Of a stretch of DNA of 64,000 bases, positions 24,027 to 33,165 are shown piece by piece; positions within the stretch are counted from its first letter, which is position 1; every line of letters begins with the position of its first letter. The translations under genes were made by a program, and so were the position numbers. The stretch is from Marimonas lutisalis (GTDB lineage: Bacteria; Pseudomonadota; Alphaproteobacteria; Rhodobacterales; Rhodobacteraceae): positions 616,001-680,000 of the forward strand of contig NZ_SKCI01000002.1 in the NCBI RefSeq assembly GCF_005434965.1, in the 5' to 3' direction. Under the pieces are notes generated by a model. It did not search any database. It was not told the DNA's origin and saw only the letters and a list, made by a program, of their open reading frames with translations.

Positions 24027-24764
24027 ATGAGGCTTGCAGGCAAGACGGTGGTGATGACGGCCGCGGGCGCCGGGATCGGCCGGGCATCGGCCATCGCGAT
24101 GGCGCGTGAAGGCGCCACGGTTCATGCCACGGATATCGACGCGGCGGCGCTCGAGTCCCTGGCGCGGGAGCATGACAGCATCAAGACCGCGGTGCTGGAT
24201 GTGACGGACGCGGGCGCGATTGCCGAATTCGCGGCCTCGGCGCCGGTGCCGGATGTCCTCTTCAACTGCGCGGGCTGGGTGCATGACGGCACCCTGCTTG
24301 AGGCGACGGACGAGGACTGGGACAGGTCCTTTGCCATCAACATCCGCGGCATGGCGCGGATGGCCGAAGCCTTCCTGCCCGGTATGATCGAGGCCGGAGG
24401 CGGATCGATCATCAACATGGCCTCGGTCGTGTCGTCGATCACCGGCGCGGCCAGCCGCTGTGCCTATGGCGCGACCAAGGGTGCGGTCATGGGCCTGACC
24501 AAATCGATCGCCGCCGACTACATCCATGACCGCATCCGCTGTAACGCGATCTGCCCGGGCACGGTGCTGACGCCGTCGCTGAAGGCGCGGATGGCAGCGC
24601 GGGGCGATTACGAGGCCGCCTACCAGGCGATGCTGGACCGCCAGCCGCTGCGGGAAATGACCCATCCCGAGGATATCGCGCCGATGGTTGTCTATCTTGC
24701 GTCGGATGAATCGCGGGTGACCACCGGCCAGTTCATGGTGGTGGATGGCGGCTGGACCATATGA
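24027..24764 (+). CDS. SDR-family NAD(P)-dependent oxidoreductase
   Basis: A 245-aa classical short-chain dehydrogenase: cofactor motif AAGAGIG (residues 12-18), NCAG, catalytic Ser in NMASVVSS and Y-x-x-x-K in YGATKGA. The C-terminus is VVDGGWTI. An acidic residue after the second beta-strand (ATDIDAAAL) suggests preference for NAD(H). The substrate is unknown; probably an alcohol or hydroxyacid intermediate of the neighbouring pathway. Its TGA overlaps the following dehydrogenase start. Confidence 0.9.
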   Translation: MRLAGKTVVMTAAGAGIGRASAIAMAREGATVHATDIDAAALESLAREHDSIKTAVLDVTDAGAIAEFAASAPVPDVLFNCAGWVHDGTLLEATDEDWDRSFAINIRGMARMAEAFLPGMIEAGGGSIINMASVVSSITGAASRCAYGATKGAVMGLTKSIAADYIHDRIRCNAICPGTVLTPSLKARMAARGDYEAAYQAMLDRQPLREMTHPEDIAPMVVYLASDESRVTTGQFMVVDGGWTI

Positions 24765-25645
24765 TGGAGCGGATCGGGTTCATCGGGTTGGGTGCGATGG
24801 GCGCCGGCATGGCGCGCAACATCCTGGCCGCGACCGGCGCGCTGCACACGATGGCGCATCGCGATCGCGGGGCGATCGACGGCCTTTTGCAGGACGGGGC
24901 CGTGGAACATGAAAATGCCGCCGCGCTTGCCCGGGCCTGCGATGTCGTGATCCTTTGCCTGCCGAATTCGGACGTGGTGGAGCGTGTCGTGGGCGAGATG
25001 ATGCCGGTTCTGAGGCCCGGCCAGGCCGTGATCGACACCGGAACCTCGGCCTTGCCATCAACGCTGCGCCTGTCGGAGATGCTGGAGGACAGGGGCGTTG
25101 CCTTTGCCGAGAGCCCGCTGACCGGCGGCACACAACAGGCCGAGGCGGCGCAGCTTGGCGCGCTGGTCGGGGCATCGTCTGAGAATTTTGCGCGGATCGA
25201 GCCGATCTTGTCGCTGTGCTGTTCGACGGTGCAGCATTTCGGCCCGGTCGGGGCCGGGGCGAAAGCGAAGTTCGTGAACAATTACATGGTGATGGGCATT
25301 GCCGCGCTGGTGGCCGAGGCGTTCCATGCCGCCGCCGAGGCCGGGATCGACTGGAGCAAGCTCTATGACGTGGTCACGCGCGGTTCGGCGTCGTCGGGCG
25401 TGCTGGACCGGATCATCGGAAACGCCAAGGACGGCGATTTCCGCGGGTATGTCTTTTCGGTCGAGAACGCGGCCAAGGACATGCGTTACATCGCGGAGAT
25501 GCTGGACGGGATGGGGCGCACGACGCCGCTCTCGGCTGCGGTGCATGACCTGTTCCAGCGCGCGGAGGCGCAGGGACACGGGGCGCTGCGGCTGAGCGAG
25601 CTGCTGCGCCCCGAGATCCGCGCCGAGCTGTTCGGCAAGGGTTGA
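24761..25645 (+). CDS. 3-hydroxyisobutyrate dehydrogenase-family protein
   Basis: A 294-aa beta-hydroxyacid dehydrogenase: Rossmann motif GFIGLGAMGAGMA at the N-terminus, substrate-binding SPLTGGTQQAEAAQLGALVGA (about 115-135), and the catalytic Lys in AKAKFVNNYMV. It oxidises a beta-hydroxy acid (3-hydroxyisobutyrate, tartronate or 2-hydroxyglutarate semialdehyde type) with NAD(P). Coupled to the SDR gene by ATGA overlap, so the two act in one pathway. Confidence 0.88.
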   Translation: MMERIGFIGLGAMGAGMARNILAATGALHTMAHRDRGAIDGLLQDGAVEHENAAALARACDVVILCLPNSDVVERVVGEMMPVLRPGQAVIDTGTSALPSTLRLSEMLEDRGVAFAESPLTGGTQQAEAAQLGALVGASSENFARIEPILSLCCSTVQHFGPVGAGAKAKFVNNYMVMGIAALVAEAFHAAAEAGIDWSKLYDVVTRGSASSGVLDRIIGNAKDGDFRGYVFSVENAAKDMRYIAEMLDGMGRTTPLSAAVHDLFQRAEAQGHGALRLSELLRPEIRAELFGKG

Positions 25646-25649
25646 TCCA

Positions 25650-25675
25650 CCGCGCCCGCGGCCGTGCGGGCGCGG
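25650..25675. terminator. Hairpin between convergent genes
   Basis: A perfect 10-bp stem CCGCGCCCGC / GCGGGCGCGG with loop GGCCGT lies between two convergent stop codons. It has no T-tract; probably a shared weak bidirectional terminator. Confidence 0.45.
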
Positions 25676-25680
25676 GCGGT

Positions 25681-26373
25681 TCAGACCTCGATGGGGTCGA
25701 GCAGGACGGGTTCGACCACGTTGACGCCGGGCAGGCCGGCGGTGAGGTCATTGGCGTCCTGGGCGAGGATCGGGAAGGTCTTGTAATGGCCGGGGATCAC
25801 CGTCTTGAAGTTGAAATAGCGTTTGGCGGCATAGGCCGCGCCCTTCATGTCCATGGTGAAATGGCCGCCTGCGCTGAGGATGCCGATATCGGGTTTGTAA
25901 TAGTCGCCCATCCACTCCATGTCGGCCATGATGTCGGTATCGCCCGAGGCATATACGGTGTGGCCTTCGGAGGCGATCATGAAGCCCACTTCGGAGCCGC
26001 CGGTTTTTGGGCCGTCCGGGGTGCCGAAGGTCGAGGAATGCGAGGCCGGGACCATCGAGACCTTCACGCCGCCCAGGTCGACCGTGCCGCCCTTGTTGAA
26101 GCCCACGGTTTCGATGCCTTCATGTTCGCCGAAATGGGCCATGATGTCATACTGGCCAACCGCCGGCACATTCAGTTTGCGGCAGAGCGGCAGCAGGTCG
26201 GCGACATGGTCGAAATGGCAATGGGTGAGCAGGATGTGGGTGGCACCGGCGACCGCTTCGTCATGGCGATCTTCGGGCAGGACCGGGTTGCCGGTAAGCC
26301 AGGGGTCGATGAGCAGGACCTGACCGCCCGTTTCGATGCGCCAGGATCCGTGACCGAGCCAGATGATTTTCAT
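25681..26373 (-). CDS. Metallo-beta-lactamase-fold metal-dependent hydrolase (UPF0173 type)
   Basis: A 230-aa hydrolase: MKIIWLGHGSWRIE start, the metal motif THCHFDH (H51, H53, D55, H56), SHSSTFG, ASGDTDI (metal-bridging Asp) and VIPGHYKTFP (late His). These are the marks of the UPF0173/UlaG-like branch. The substrate is unknown. The ATG at 26373 gives the family's standard N-terminus. It is divergent from the ceramidase-like gene with only 62 bp between starts. Confidence 0.88.
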   Translation of the reverse strand: MKIIWLGHGSWRIETGGQVLLIDPWLTGNPVLPEDRHDEAVAGATHILLTHCHFDHVADLLPLCRKLNVPAVGQYDIMAHFGEHEGIETVGFNKGGTVDLGGVKVSMVPASHSSTFGTPDGPKTGGSEVGFMIASEGHTVYASGDTDIMADMEWMGDYYKPDIGILSAGGHFTMDMKGAAYAAKRYFNFKTVIPGHYKTFPILAQDANDLTAGLPGVNVVEPVLLDPIEV

Positions 26374-26435
26374 GGTTGCCTCCCTATCTGTTTGGGCAGA
26401 GCGTAACATGCGGGACGGCCAGGGGAAGGGGCAAG

Positions 26436-27098
26436 ATGGACTGGACGGCATCGGTGGACGGGTATTGCGAGCGTCTGGACGCGACGTTCTGGGCCGAGCC
26501 GCTGAATGCGTCGACCAACCTGGCCTTCGTGCTGGCGGCGGCAGTGATGGCGTGGCGGTTGCGCGGCGCGCGCCTGCCGCTCGCGTGGGCGCTGGTGGCG
26601 GTGCTGGCGGCGATCGGGGTAGGCAGTTTCCTGTTTCATACCGTCGCGCAGCGCTGGGCGGGGCTGGCCGATGTGTTGCCGATCCTGTTGTACATCCTGG
26701 TCTACATCTATGCCACGCATCGCGATTTCTGGGGCATGGGGCGGTGGCCCGCGCTGGGTATGGCAGCGCTGTTTGTTCCCTATGCGGCGGCGCTGGCGCC
26801 GGTGTTCGGGTTGATACCGGGGCTGGGATCGTCGGCGGGCTATGCGCCGGTGCCGCTTTTGATCTTTATCCATGCCGGTCTTTTGCGCCACCGCGCGCCC
26901 GCGACGGCGCATGGGCTGGCCATTGGCGCGGGGATCCTGGTGGTGTCGATCCTGTTCCGGTCGCTGGATCAACCGCTCTGCGCGGTCTGGCCGCTGGGCA
27001 CGCATCCGGTGTGGCATCTGCTGAACGCGGTGATGCTGGGCTGGATGATCGAGGTTTACCGGCGGCATTGTCTTGAAGCCGCGGGGCGCGGGCGGTAA
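26436..27098 (+). CDS. Ceramidase-family integral membrane protein
   Basis: A 220-aa protein with about seven transmembrane helices. It matches the alkaline ceramidase / CREST superfamily: WTASVDGYCERLDATFWAEPLNA (first part of the signature), GSFLFHT with the conserved Ser and His, ADVLPILLYI with Asp, and GTHPVWHLLNA with two late His that would bind zinc. In this superfamily such residues hydrolyse amide bonds of membrane lipids. Whether this bacterium has sphingolipids is not shown. The ATG at 26436 has an AGGGG-rich site upstream. Confidence 0.8.
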   Translation: MDWTASVDGYCERLDATFWAEPLNASTNLAFVLAAAVMAWRLRGARLPLAWALVAVLAAIGVGSFLFHTVAQRWAGLADVLPILLYILVYIYATHRDFWGMGRWPALGMAALFVPYAAALAPVFGLIPGLGSSAGYAPVPLLIFIHAGLLRHRAPATAHGLAIGAGILVVSILFRSLDQPLCAVWPLGTHPVWHLLNAVMLGWMIEVYRRHCLEAAGRGR

Positions 27099-27131
27099 GA
27101 GCCTGTTCGACGAAACTCGCAGGAGTCGCGC

Positions 27132-27419
27132 ATGTCGATCGACAAGGATACAGCCGCGAAGGTGGCCAAGCTGGCCCGGATCAAGGTGGAAGAGGACCAG
27201 CTGGAAGCGCTGGCCGGTGAGTTCAACGCCGTGCTGGGCTTTATCGAGCAGCTGAACGAGGTGGATGTCGAAGGTGTCGAGCCGATGGTCTCGGTCACGC
27301 CGATGCGCCTGAAGCGGCGCGAGGACGTAGTGACCGATGGCGGCATGCAGGACAAGATCCTGGCGAACGCGCCCGATGCGCGCGAAGGATTTTTCGCGGT
27401 TCCGAAGGTGGTGGAATAA
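27132..27419 (+). CDS. gatC: Glutamyl/aspartyl-tRNA amidotransferase subunit C
   Basis: A 95-aa GatC of standard length. It wraps GatA and GatB in the complex that converts Glu-tRNA-Gln (and Asp-tRNA-Asn) to the amidated forms. Family sequence is clear: [39 protein letters not shown] and the C-terminal [12 protein letters not shown]. Its TAA overlaps the gatA ATG by one base. gatB is not in this window. Confidence 0.95.
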   Translation: MSIDKDTAAKVAKLARIKVEEDQLEALAGEFNAVLGFIEQLNEVDVEGVEPMVSVTPMRLKRREDVVTDGGMQDKILANAPDAREGFFAVPKVVE

Positions 27420-28906
27420 TGGCTGATCTGAACCAACTGACCATTGCCGAGGCGCGCGACAAGCTGCGCGCCGGAGAGGTGACCAGCGCGGAACTGACCG
27501 AGGCCTGCCTGCAGGCGGTCGAGGGCGCGGGCGCGCTGAACGCGTTCGTGCACAACACACCCGAGATCGCGCGGGAGCAGGCGAAGGCGGCAGACGCGCG
27601 GATCGCCAAGGGCGACGCGCCGGCGATGTGTGGCATCCCGCTGGGCATCAAGGACCTCTTTTGCACCAAGCACGTGCCGAGCCAGGCAGCATCGAAGATC
27701 CTGGATGGGTTCAAGCCGGAATATGAAAGCACCGTGACGCAGAACCTGTTCGATGCGGGCGCGGTGATGCTGGGCAAGCTGAACATGGACGAGTTCGCCA
27801 TGGGCAGCTCGAACGAAACGAGCGTTTACGGCAATGCGGTCAACCCGTGGCGGCGCGGCAATGACGACACGCCGCTGACGCCCGGCGGCAGTTCGGGCGG
27901 CTCGGCCGCGGCGGTGGCGGCCGACCTGTGCCTGGCGGCGACGGGCACCGATACGGGCGGGTCGATCCGCCAGCCGGCGGCCTTCGTGGGCATCACCGGC
28001 ATCAAGCCCACCTATGGGCGCTGTTCGCGCTGGGGCATCGTGGCGTTTGCCTCCTCGCTCGACCAGGCGGGGCCGATGACGAAGGACGTGCGCGACGCGG
28101 CGATCATGCTGGAGGCGATGTGCGGGCATGACCCAAAAGATTCGACCAGCGCTGACATTCCGGTGCCGGATTTCGAGGCGATGCTGACCGGCGACATCAA
28201 GGGCAAGAAGATCGGTGTCCCCAAGGAATACCGGATGGAAGGCATGCCCGCCGAGATCGAGAAGCTATGGGCCGACGGCACCGAGATGCTGAAGGCCGCG
28301 GGTGCCGAGATCGTCGACATTTCGCTGCCGCACACGAAATACGCGCTGCCCGCCTATTACGTGATCGCGCCGGCCGAGGCGTCTTCGAACCTGGCCCGGT
28401 ATGACGGGGTGCGCTATGGCCACCGGGCAAAGCTGGCGCAGGGCGACGGTATCACCGAGATGTACGAGAAGACCCGCGCCGAGGGCTTTGGCCACGAGGT
28501 GCAGCGCCGGGTGATGGTGGGGACCTACGTGCTGTCCGCCGGGTTCTATGACGCCTATTACAACCGCGCGCGCAAGGTGCGCACGCTGATCAAGCGCGAC
28601 TTCGAGGATGTGTTCGCGCAAGGCATCGACGCGATCCTGACGCCCGCCACGCCGAGCGCCGCCTTCGGCCTGGGCGAGATGAGCGAGGCCGATCCGGTGG
28701 CGATGTACCTCAACGACGTGTTCACGGTGACGGTGAACTTGGCCGGGCTGCCGGGGATCAGCGTACCGGCGGGGCTGGACAAGCAGGGACTGCCGCTGGG
28801 GCTGCAACTGATCGGGCGGCCGTGGGAAGAAGGCGATCTGCTGAATTGCGCCTATGCGCTTGAGCAGGCGTCCGGATTTGTGGCCAAGCCCGGCAAATGG
28901 TGGTAA
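27419..28906 (+). CDS. gatA: Glutamyl/aspartyl-tRNA amidotransferase subunit A
   Basis: A 495-aa amidase-signature enzyme that releases ammonia from glutamine for GatB. The Ser-cisSer-Lys triad is visible: Lys in [11 protein letters not shown], the cis-Ser in [14 protein letters not shown] and the nucleophile in [13 protein letters not shown]. The C-terminal half has the GatA-specific [16 protein letters not shown] and [15 protein letters not shown]. The length is normal. Confidence 0.96.
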   Translation: MADLNQLTIAEARDKLRAGEVTSAELTEACLQAVEGAGALNAFVHNTPEIAREQAKAADARIAKGDAPAMCGIPLGIKDLFCTKHVPSQAASKILDGFKPEYESTVTQNLFDAGAVMLGKLNMDEFAMGSSNETSVYGNAVNPWRRGNDDTPLTPGGSSGGSAAAVAADLCLAATGTDTGGSIRQPAAFVGITGIKPTYGRCSRWGIVAFASSLDQAGPMTKDVRDAAIMLEAMCGHDPKDSTSADIPVPDFEAMLTGDIKGKKIGVPKEYRMEGMPAEIEKLWADGTEMLKAAGAEIVDISLPHTKYALPAYYVIAPAEASSNLARYDGVRYGHRAKLAQGDGITEMYEKTRAEGFGHEVQRRVMVGTYVLSAGFYDAYYNRARKVRTLIKRDFEDVFAQGIDAILTPATPSAAFGLGEMSEADPVAMYLNDVFTVTVNLAGLPGISVPAGLDKQGLPLGLQLIGRPWEEGDLLNCAYALEQASGFVAKPGKWW

Positions 28907-28942
28907 AGACCGCCAAAAGGCAATGTGGCAGGACCTGAGAAT

Positions 28943-29692
28943 ATGCGGTTTTACCTGAGCGGTGTGGCGCTTTTGGCGCTGGCAGCCTGTCAGCCGACGA
29001 TCCCCGATAGCGGGGCCGGCGTGGGCTTTGGCGACTATACACAATACCAGCAGCAACAGGCCGCGCGCGAGGCGCAGCTGACCGGGCAGGCCCTGCCGCC
29101 AGCGCAGGCGGTTTCGTCCGAGCCGCTGTCGAACCAGCCGCTTTCGGCGGCGTCCACCACGTCCACCTCCGCGCCCGCGGCCGGCGCCGACGTGGCGCAG
29201 GAGACCCGCGCGATGCTGGAGGCAACCCGGGCCAATTCCGGGCAGGAGCCGCTGCAGGCGAGCCCGTCGAACCCGCCGCCGCAGGTGGTGAACAACCCGT
29301 CGGGCATTTCCCGGGAAAACGATTTCGCCGCGGTCGGCCAGCGGCGTTCGATCCAGGACGATGCCGAGCTGCGCCGCCAGCAGCAGGCGCAATACCAGAT
29401 CATCCAGCCGACGGCCGTGCCGACGCGCACGGGATCGTCCGGGCCCAATATCGTGCAATACGCGCTGAGCACGTCGCATCCGCGCGGCCAGAGCATGTAT
29501 CGCCGCAGCAGCTTTAACGCGCAGGCGAAGTACCAGAAGAACTGTGCGAAATATCCGTCGCCCGACCTGGCGCAGCAGGAGTTCCTTGAACAGGGCGGAC
29601 CTCAGAAGGACCGCCTGGGGCTGGACCCGGATGGCGACGGCTATGCCTGCACCTGGGATCCGACGCCCTTCCGGGCTGCCAGGAACGGGTAA
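28943..29692 (+). CDS. Lipoprotein with C-terminal excalibur-like calcium motif
   Basis: A 249-aa predicted lipoprotein: signal sequence with lipobox ALAAC (Cys about 16), then about 150 low-complexity Gln/Ser/Ala/Pro residues. A compact C-terminal domain of about 55 residues (AKYQKNCAKYPSPDLAQQEF) ends in the excalibur-type DxDxDGxxC motif, here LDPDGDGYACTWDP. That motif coordinates calcium in extracellular proteins. The ATG at 28943 follows AGGA; a GTG at 28925 lacks a site and would extend the signal peptide. It precedes a cell-wall amidase by 6 nt, so an envelope role is likely, though the specific function is unknown. Confidence 0.78.
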   Translation: MRFYLSGVALLALAACQPTIPDSGAGVGFGDYTQYQQQQAAREAQLTGQALPPAQAVSSEPLSNQPLSAASTTSTSAPAAGADVAQETRAMLEATRANSGQEPLQASPSNPPPQVVNNPSGISRENDFAAVGQRRSIQDDAELRRQQQAQYQIIQPTAVPTRTGSSGPNIVQYALSTSHPRGQSMYRRSSFNAQAKYQKNCAKYPSPDLAQQEFLEQGGPQKDRLGLDPDGDGYACTWDPTPFRAARNG

Positions 29693-29698
29693 GGTGGG

Positions 29699-30382
29699 GT
29701 GAACCCCCACTCTACGGTGACCTGGTCTCCATCGCCCTCGTTCGGGGCGCGGCGGGACGGCGCACACCCCGACATGATCGTGCTGCATTACACCGCGATG
29801 GCGACGGCCGGGGCGGCACTGGAGCGGCTGTGCGACCCGAAGGTCGAGGTTTCGGCGCATTACCTGATCTGCGAACGTGGCCGCATCTGGCAGATGGTGG
29901 ATGAGGGGATGCGCGCCTGGCATGCGGGGGCGGGGCGATGGGGGGATGTGGCGGACGTGAATTCCCGCTCGATCGGGATCGAATTGGCCAACCGGGGTGA
30001 CCACCCGTTCCCGGAGCCGCAGATGGCGGCGCTGGAGGGGCTGATGCGCGGGATCATGGATCGGTGGGGCATCCGCCTCGAGCGGGTGATCGGGCATTCC
30101 GACATGGCGCCGGGGCGCAAGGGCGATCCGGGGCGGCGGTTCGACTGGGCACGGCTGGCGCGGGCGGGGCTGAGCGTGTGGCCTGGCGCCGGGACGCCGG
30201 GGGATTTCGCGGCCGATGCGGCGGCGTTCGGCTATCCGGTGGGGGACGTAGAGGATGGCGCGATCCTGGACGCGTTCCGGCTGCGGTTCCGGCCCTGGGC
30301 CGAGGGGGAGCTTGAGGATGCCGACAGGGCGGCAATGGCCGACCTGGCGGCGCGCTGGCCGGTGGCGGTGCTGCCGGGCTGA
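29699..30382 (+). CDS. N-acetylmuramoyl-L-alanine amidase (Amidase_2 / AmiD type)
   Basis: A 227-aa zinc amidase cutting the MurNAc-L-Ala bond of peptidoglycan or its turnover fragments. Zinc ligands are in IVLHYTAM and GHSDMAPGRKGDPG, with SAHYLICERG and SIGIELANRGD between them. A C-terminal helical region of about 60 residues resembles the peptidoglycan-binding tail of AmiD. No signal peptide is seen, so it may act on recycled muropeptides in the cytoplasm or be exported otherwise. The start is GTG at 29699 with AAGGTGGG overlapping the previous stop. Confidence 0.88.
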   Translation: MNPHSTVTWSPSPSFGARRDGAHPDMIVLHYTAMATAGAALERLCDPKVEVSAHYLICERGRIWQMVDEGMRAWHAGAGRWGDVADVNSRSIGIELANRGDHPFPEPQMAALEGLMRGIMDRWGIRLERVIGHSDMAPGRKGDPGRRFDWARLARAGLSVWPGAGTPGDFAADAAAFGYPVGDVEDGAILDAFRLRFRPWAEGELEDADRAAMADLAARWPVAVLPG

Positions 30383-30431
30383 AGCCCGGCCTACGTTGAC
30401 GGTGACGTGGTTCATCACTATCTGAACTATT

Positions 30432-30826
30432 GCGCGGAGGGCCGGATGGCCGCGTGGGGGCGACCCCGCGAGGAAAGTCCGGACTCCACAAGGCAACGGT
30501 GCCGGGTAACGCCCGGGCAGGGAAACCTGACGGAAAGCGCCACAGAGAAGAAACCGCCTTCGTTTCGACGGGGGTAAGGGTGAAACGGTGGGGTAAGAGC
30601 CCACCGGGGGGCTGGCAACAGCGCCCGCATGGCAAGCCCCACCGGGAGCAATGCCGAATAGGGATCGTGCGCCGGTTTGATCTTTCGGGATATCACGGCA
30701 GGGGCGCCTTGGCCCGAACGATCCGGGTTGGCAGCTGGAGCCCGCGGGCAACTGCGGGCGCAGAGGAATGGTCATCCAGAGGGGGCGACCCCTTGGACAG
30801 AATCCGGCTTACAGGCCCTCCGCGCG
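30432..30826 (+). ncRNA. rnpB: RNase P RNA, bacterial type A
   Basis: The catalytic RNA of RNase P. The ends pair (GCGCGGAGGGCC near 30432 with GGCCCTCCGCGC ending at 30825). Universally conserved blocks are present: GAGGAAAGTCCGGACTCC at 30470, ACAGAGGAATGGTCATCC region around 30760, and ACAGAATCCGGCTTACAGGCC at 30798. The length of about 395 nt and helices are type A. The T-run at 30827-30831 gives the 3' end. Upstream 30383-30431 should hold its promoter. Confidence 0.95.
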
Positions 30827-31035
30827 TTTTTCGGGCCCGGCCGTGGTGAAAGGCGGTGAGCGCCGCCGCGCGGCGGCGCGTCACGCGAACGTGCGTTCGC
30901 GTGCCCCTCGGGAGCGCAGCCGGCAATTTCCATGGAGCGGTGCGAAAGCCGGTTGACTCGGGCTCAGCAATCACTAAAAGGCAGGCTTCATGAGAATTTC
31001 GCGGGTGCAGGACCGCCCGCCGCAGGAGAAGACCA

Positions 31036-31203
31036 ATGGCGAAGCCGACCACTATCAAGATCCGCCTGAACTCGACCGCGGGCACCGGCCACTTCTACGT
31101 GACCAAGAAGAACGCGCGCACGATGACCGAGAAGATGGTTGTGCGCAAATACGACCCCGTCGCGCGCAAGCACGTCGAGTACAAGGAAGGCAAGATCAAG
31201 TAA
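31036..31203 (+). CDS. rpmG: 50S ribosomal protein L33
   Basis: A 55-aa basic protein: [20 protein letters not shown], then [14 protein letters not shown], ending EYKEGKIK. It matches the alphaproteobacterial, Cys-free form of L33, meaning the zinc-independent version. GGAG lies 10 nt before the ATG. It is monocistronic with a strong terminator 26 bp after the stop. The gap from rnpB (30827-31035) holds a perfect-looking GCGGCGG-rich palindrome and its promoter, nothing else seen. Confidence 0.95.
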   Translation: MAKPTTIKIRLNSTAGTGHFYVTKKNARTMTEKMVVRKYDPVARKHVEYKEGKIK

Positions 31204-31228
31204 GATCACCTGACTTACGGACAGATGA

Positions 31229-31255
31229 AGCCGCGCCTTTTGGTGCGGCTTTTTC
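31229..31255 (+). terminator. Intrinsic terminator of rpmG
   Basis: Stem AGCCGCGCC / GGTGCGGCT (one G-U pair), loop TTTT, followed by TTTTC. Confidence 0.92.
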
Positions 31256-31478
31256 TTTGGCGCTCAAGGGCGCTTTGGTGGGGGGCACTACCGCTGTGTT
31301 CGCTCTGTAGATTTTCTTAACGACTTGGGAGGTAACGGAAAAATCCATTTATAAGGTGTCAGCTTGATAGTCTTTAATACTTGCACAAGTAGTTTTTTCA
31401 TTTTTCAGTCGCTGTCATTACTTGAAAAAGTCTGAAGCGCTCTGCACAATCATAGATTGATAGCGCGAGGCGATTGCC

Positions 31479-32084
31479 ATGGAAGTCACTTTAGTCGTTT
31501 TTCTCATTTTGGCCGTGTTCATTGTCTTCCGGCCAAGTTCGTCCAAGAAAATTCATGGGCGTTCGCAGCAACGGCCCTATAGCACCCCATCGACGAGCCG
31601 CGATCCTTCACCGAAAACCAGAACAACTCAGTCAGCGCGGTTCAATGAAAAAGGCGCAAGACATCTCCCTGAAGCGCGTGTTTTGACAGGCGCTGCGTAT
31701 GTGACCGATGGCGATACAATCAAGATCAAGAAAACTCAGATCCGTTTGTTCGGAATCGATGCTCCTGAGTTGAATCATCCATATGGTAAAAAAGCTAAAT
31801 GGGCCTTGCATGGCCTGTGCAAGGGGCAGACCATCCGAGCAGAAATAACTGATGTGGACAATCACGGCCGAACGGTGGCGCGATGCTATCTGCCGGACGG
31901 GCGAGACCTTTCGGCAGAAATGGTAAAGCAGGGCTTGGCGATTGACTGGCCCAAGTTTTCGGGTGGAAAGTATCTGAATTTGGAAACGGATGACGCCCGA
32001 AAGAAGCTTTTTCTAGCTGATGCACGTCAGAAAGGGCGGATGCATGTTTGGGAAAGGTTCGAAGAAAAACAAGGCAAACGGTGA
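31479..32084 (+). CDS. Membrane-anchored staphylococcal-nuclease-like (SNase) protein
   Basis: A 201-aa protein: an N-terminal hydrophobic anchor (about residues 2-18, VTLVVFLILAVFIVF), a Ser/Thr/Arg-rich linker (to about 65), then an SNase/TNase domain. Domain motifs are YVTDGDTIKI, QIRLFGIDAPEL (catalytic Arg and metal Asp) and DNHGRTVARCYL (second catalytic Arg). This family hydrolyses DNA or RNA at the cell surface or periplasm with calcium. The gene and its flanks (about 31300-32170) are visibly AT-richer than anything else in the window and the codon choice differs, indicating recent transfer. It lies between two intrinsic terminators. Confidence 0.82.
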   Translation: MEVTLVVFLILAVFIVFRPSSSKKIHGRSQQRPYSTPSTSRDPSPKTRTTQSARFNEKGARHLPEARVLTGAAYVTDGDTIKIKKTQIRLFGIDAPELNHPYGKKAKWALHGLCKGQTIRAEITDVDNHGRTVARCYLPDGRDLSAEMVKQGLAIDWPKFSGGKYLNLETDDARKKLFLADARQKGRMHVWERFEEKQGKR

Positions 32085-32193
32085 CCACGGTTTCAGAAGC
32101 GTGGTTGTGGTTCGCGACACTCAATACCGACAGTATTCTCGGGTTTAGAGCCATCAATGCAGATGTGCTGTTTCAGGCCTGACGGTAGCAAGC

Positions 32194-32228
32194 AAAAAAA
32201 AGGGCCGGTCGTTGTGACCGGCCCTTTC
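32194..32228. terminator. Bidirectional intrinsic terminator
   Basis: A 9-bp stem GGGCCGGTC / GACCGGCCC with loop GTTGT. Eight A lie on the left (T-tract for the minus-strand Bax-inhibitor-like gene) and TTTCT lies on the right. Confidence 0.93.
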
Positions 32229-32248
32229 TGTGTTCTGTCAGGCGGCTG

Positions 32249-33025
32249 CTATTCCTGTTGGCCCAGGAACATCAGCAGGAACTGGAACATGTTCAGGAAG
32301 TCGAGATAGAGGTTCAGCGCCCCGTGGATCGCCGACTTTTCCAGCCATTCGGTATCACCGTGATGGGCATGCGCCAGGTAGGTGTTCTTGATGTTCTGGG
32401 TGTCATAGGCGGTAAGGCCCGCGAAGATCAGCACGCCGATCATCGAAATCGCGTACATCATCGCCGGCGATTGAAGGAACCAGTTGATGATCATCGCGAC
32501 CAGAAGGCCGATGACGCCCATGACCAGGAAACTGCCCCAGCCCGAGATGTCCTTCTTCGTGGTGTAGCCCCAGAGCGACAGGCCCGCGAAAGCGATCGCC
32601 GTCACCAGGAAGGTCTGGATGATCGAGTAGGACGTGTAGAAGATGAAGATCGAGCTGAGCGACACGCCGATCAGCGCGGCGAAGACCCAGAAGAAAAGCT
32701 GGGCACCCGCGGCCGAGATGCGGTTAGTCAGAGCGCCGAAGGCAAAGATCATGCCCAGCGGTGCGAGCAGGACGACCCAGCGCAGCGGCGAGGTGTAGAT
32801 CGCGGCACCCAGACCGGTGAGCATCTTGCCATTGCCGATCTGGCCCACGGCATTGGCGGGATCGGTGGTTACGGCCAGGCCGGCAATTGCCCATGCCGCA
32901 AGCGCGGTGATGAGCATGCCGACGGACATTGTGCCGTAGACCTTGTTCATGTGGGCGCGAAGCCCTTCGTCAATCACAGACGCGCGGGCACCCGCGGTTG
33001 TCCGGATCGTGTTGAGTTCAGCCAT
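32249..33025 (-). CDS. Bax inhibitor-1 / YccA family membrane protein
   Basis: A 258-aa protein with seven predicted helices, starting at about residue 32 and ending with LDFLNMFQFLLMFLGQQE. The latter is a typical YccA/BI-1 C-terminus. Bacterial members are pH-sensitive calcium-leak channels or, like YccA, modulate the FtsH protease. Conserved Asp residues near the end (GLTAYDTQNIK) agree with the calcium-leak site. The start at 33025 has GGAGG upstream. It is monocistronic with its own terminator. Confidence 0.9.
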   Translation of the reverse strand: MAELNTIRTTAGARASVIDEGLRAHMNKVYGTMSVGMLITALAAWAIAGLAVTTDPANAVGQIGNGKMLTGLGAAIYTSPLRWVVLLAPLGMIFAFGALTNRISAAGAQLFFWVFAALIGVSLSSIFIFYTSYSIIQTFLVTAIAFAGLSLWGYTTKKDISGWGSFLVMGVIGLLVAMIINWFLQSPAMMYAISMIGVLIFAGLTAYDTQNIKNTYLAHAHHGDTEWLEKSAIHGALNLYLDFLNMFQFLLMFLGQQE

Positions 33026-33165
33026 CGAAGCCTCCGAGTTGAAACCGTTGGCCCCGCGCGGGTCGCGCGCGAGGCATCGTGGCAAATATCGGTGAGCTGC
33101 GAATGGTTTTCAAGGATTTCCGGATATCATTTGCGTGAAACAAACCTTTTCCGGCCTGAACGGCT

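Noticed and set aside
28265-30775. 836-codon open frame on the minus strand across gatA, the lipoprotein and the amidase
   Set aside because: It is Arg/His/Pro-rich, has no domain, and lies antisense to three clearly real genes. It is an artefact of high GC in the third codon position.
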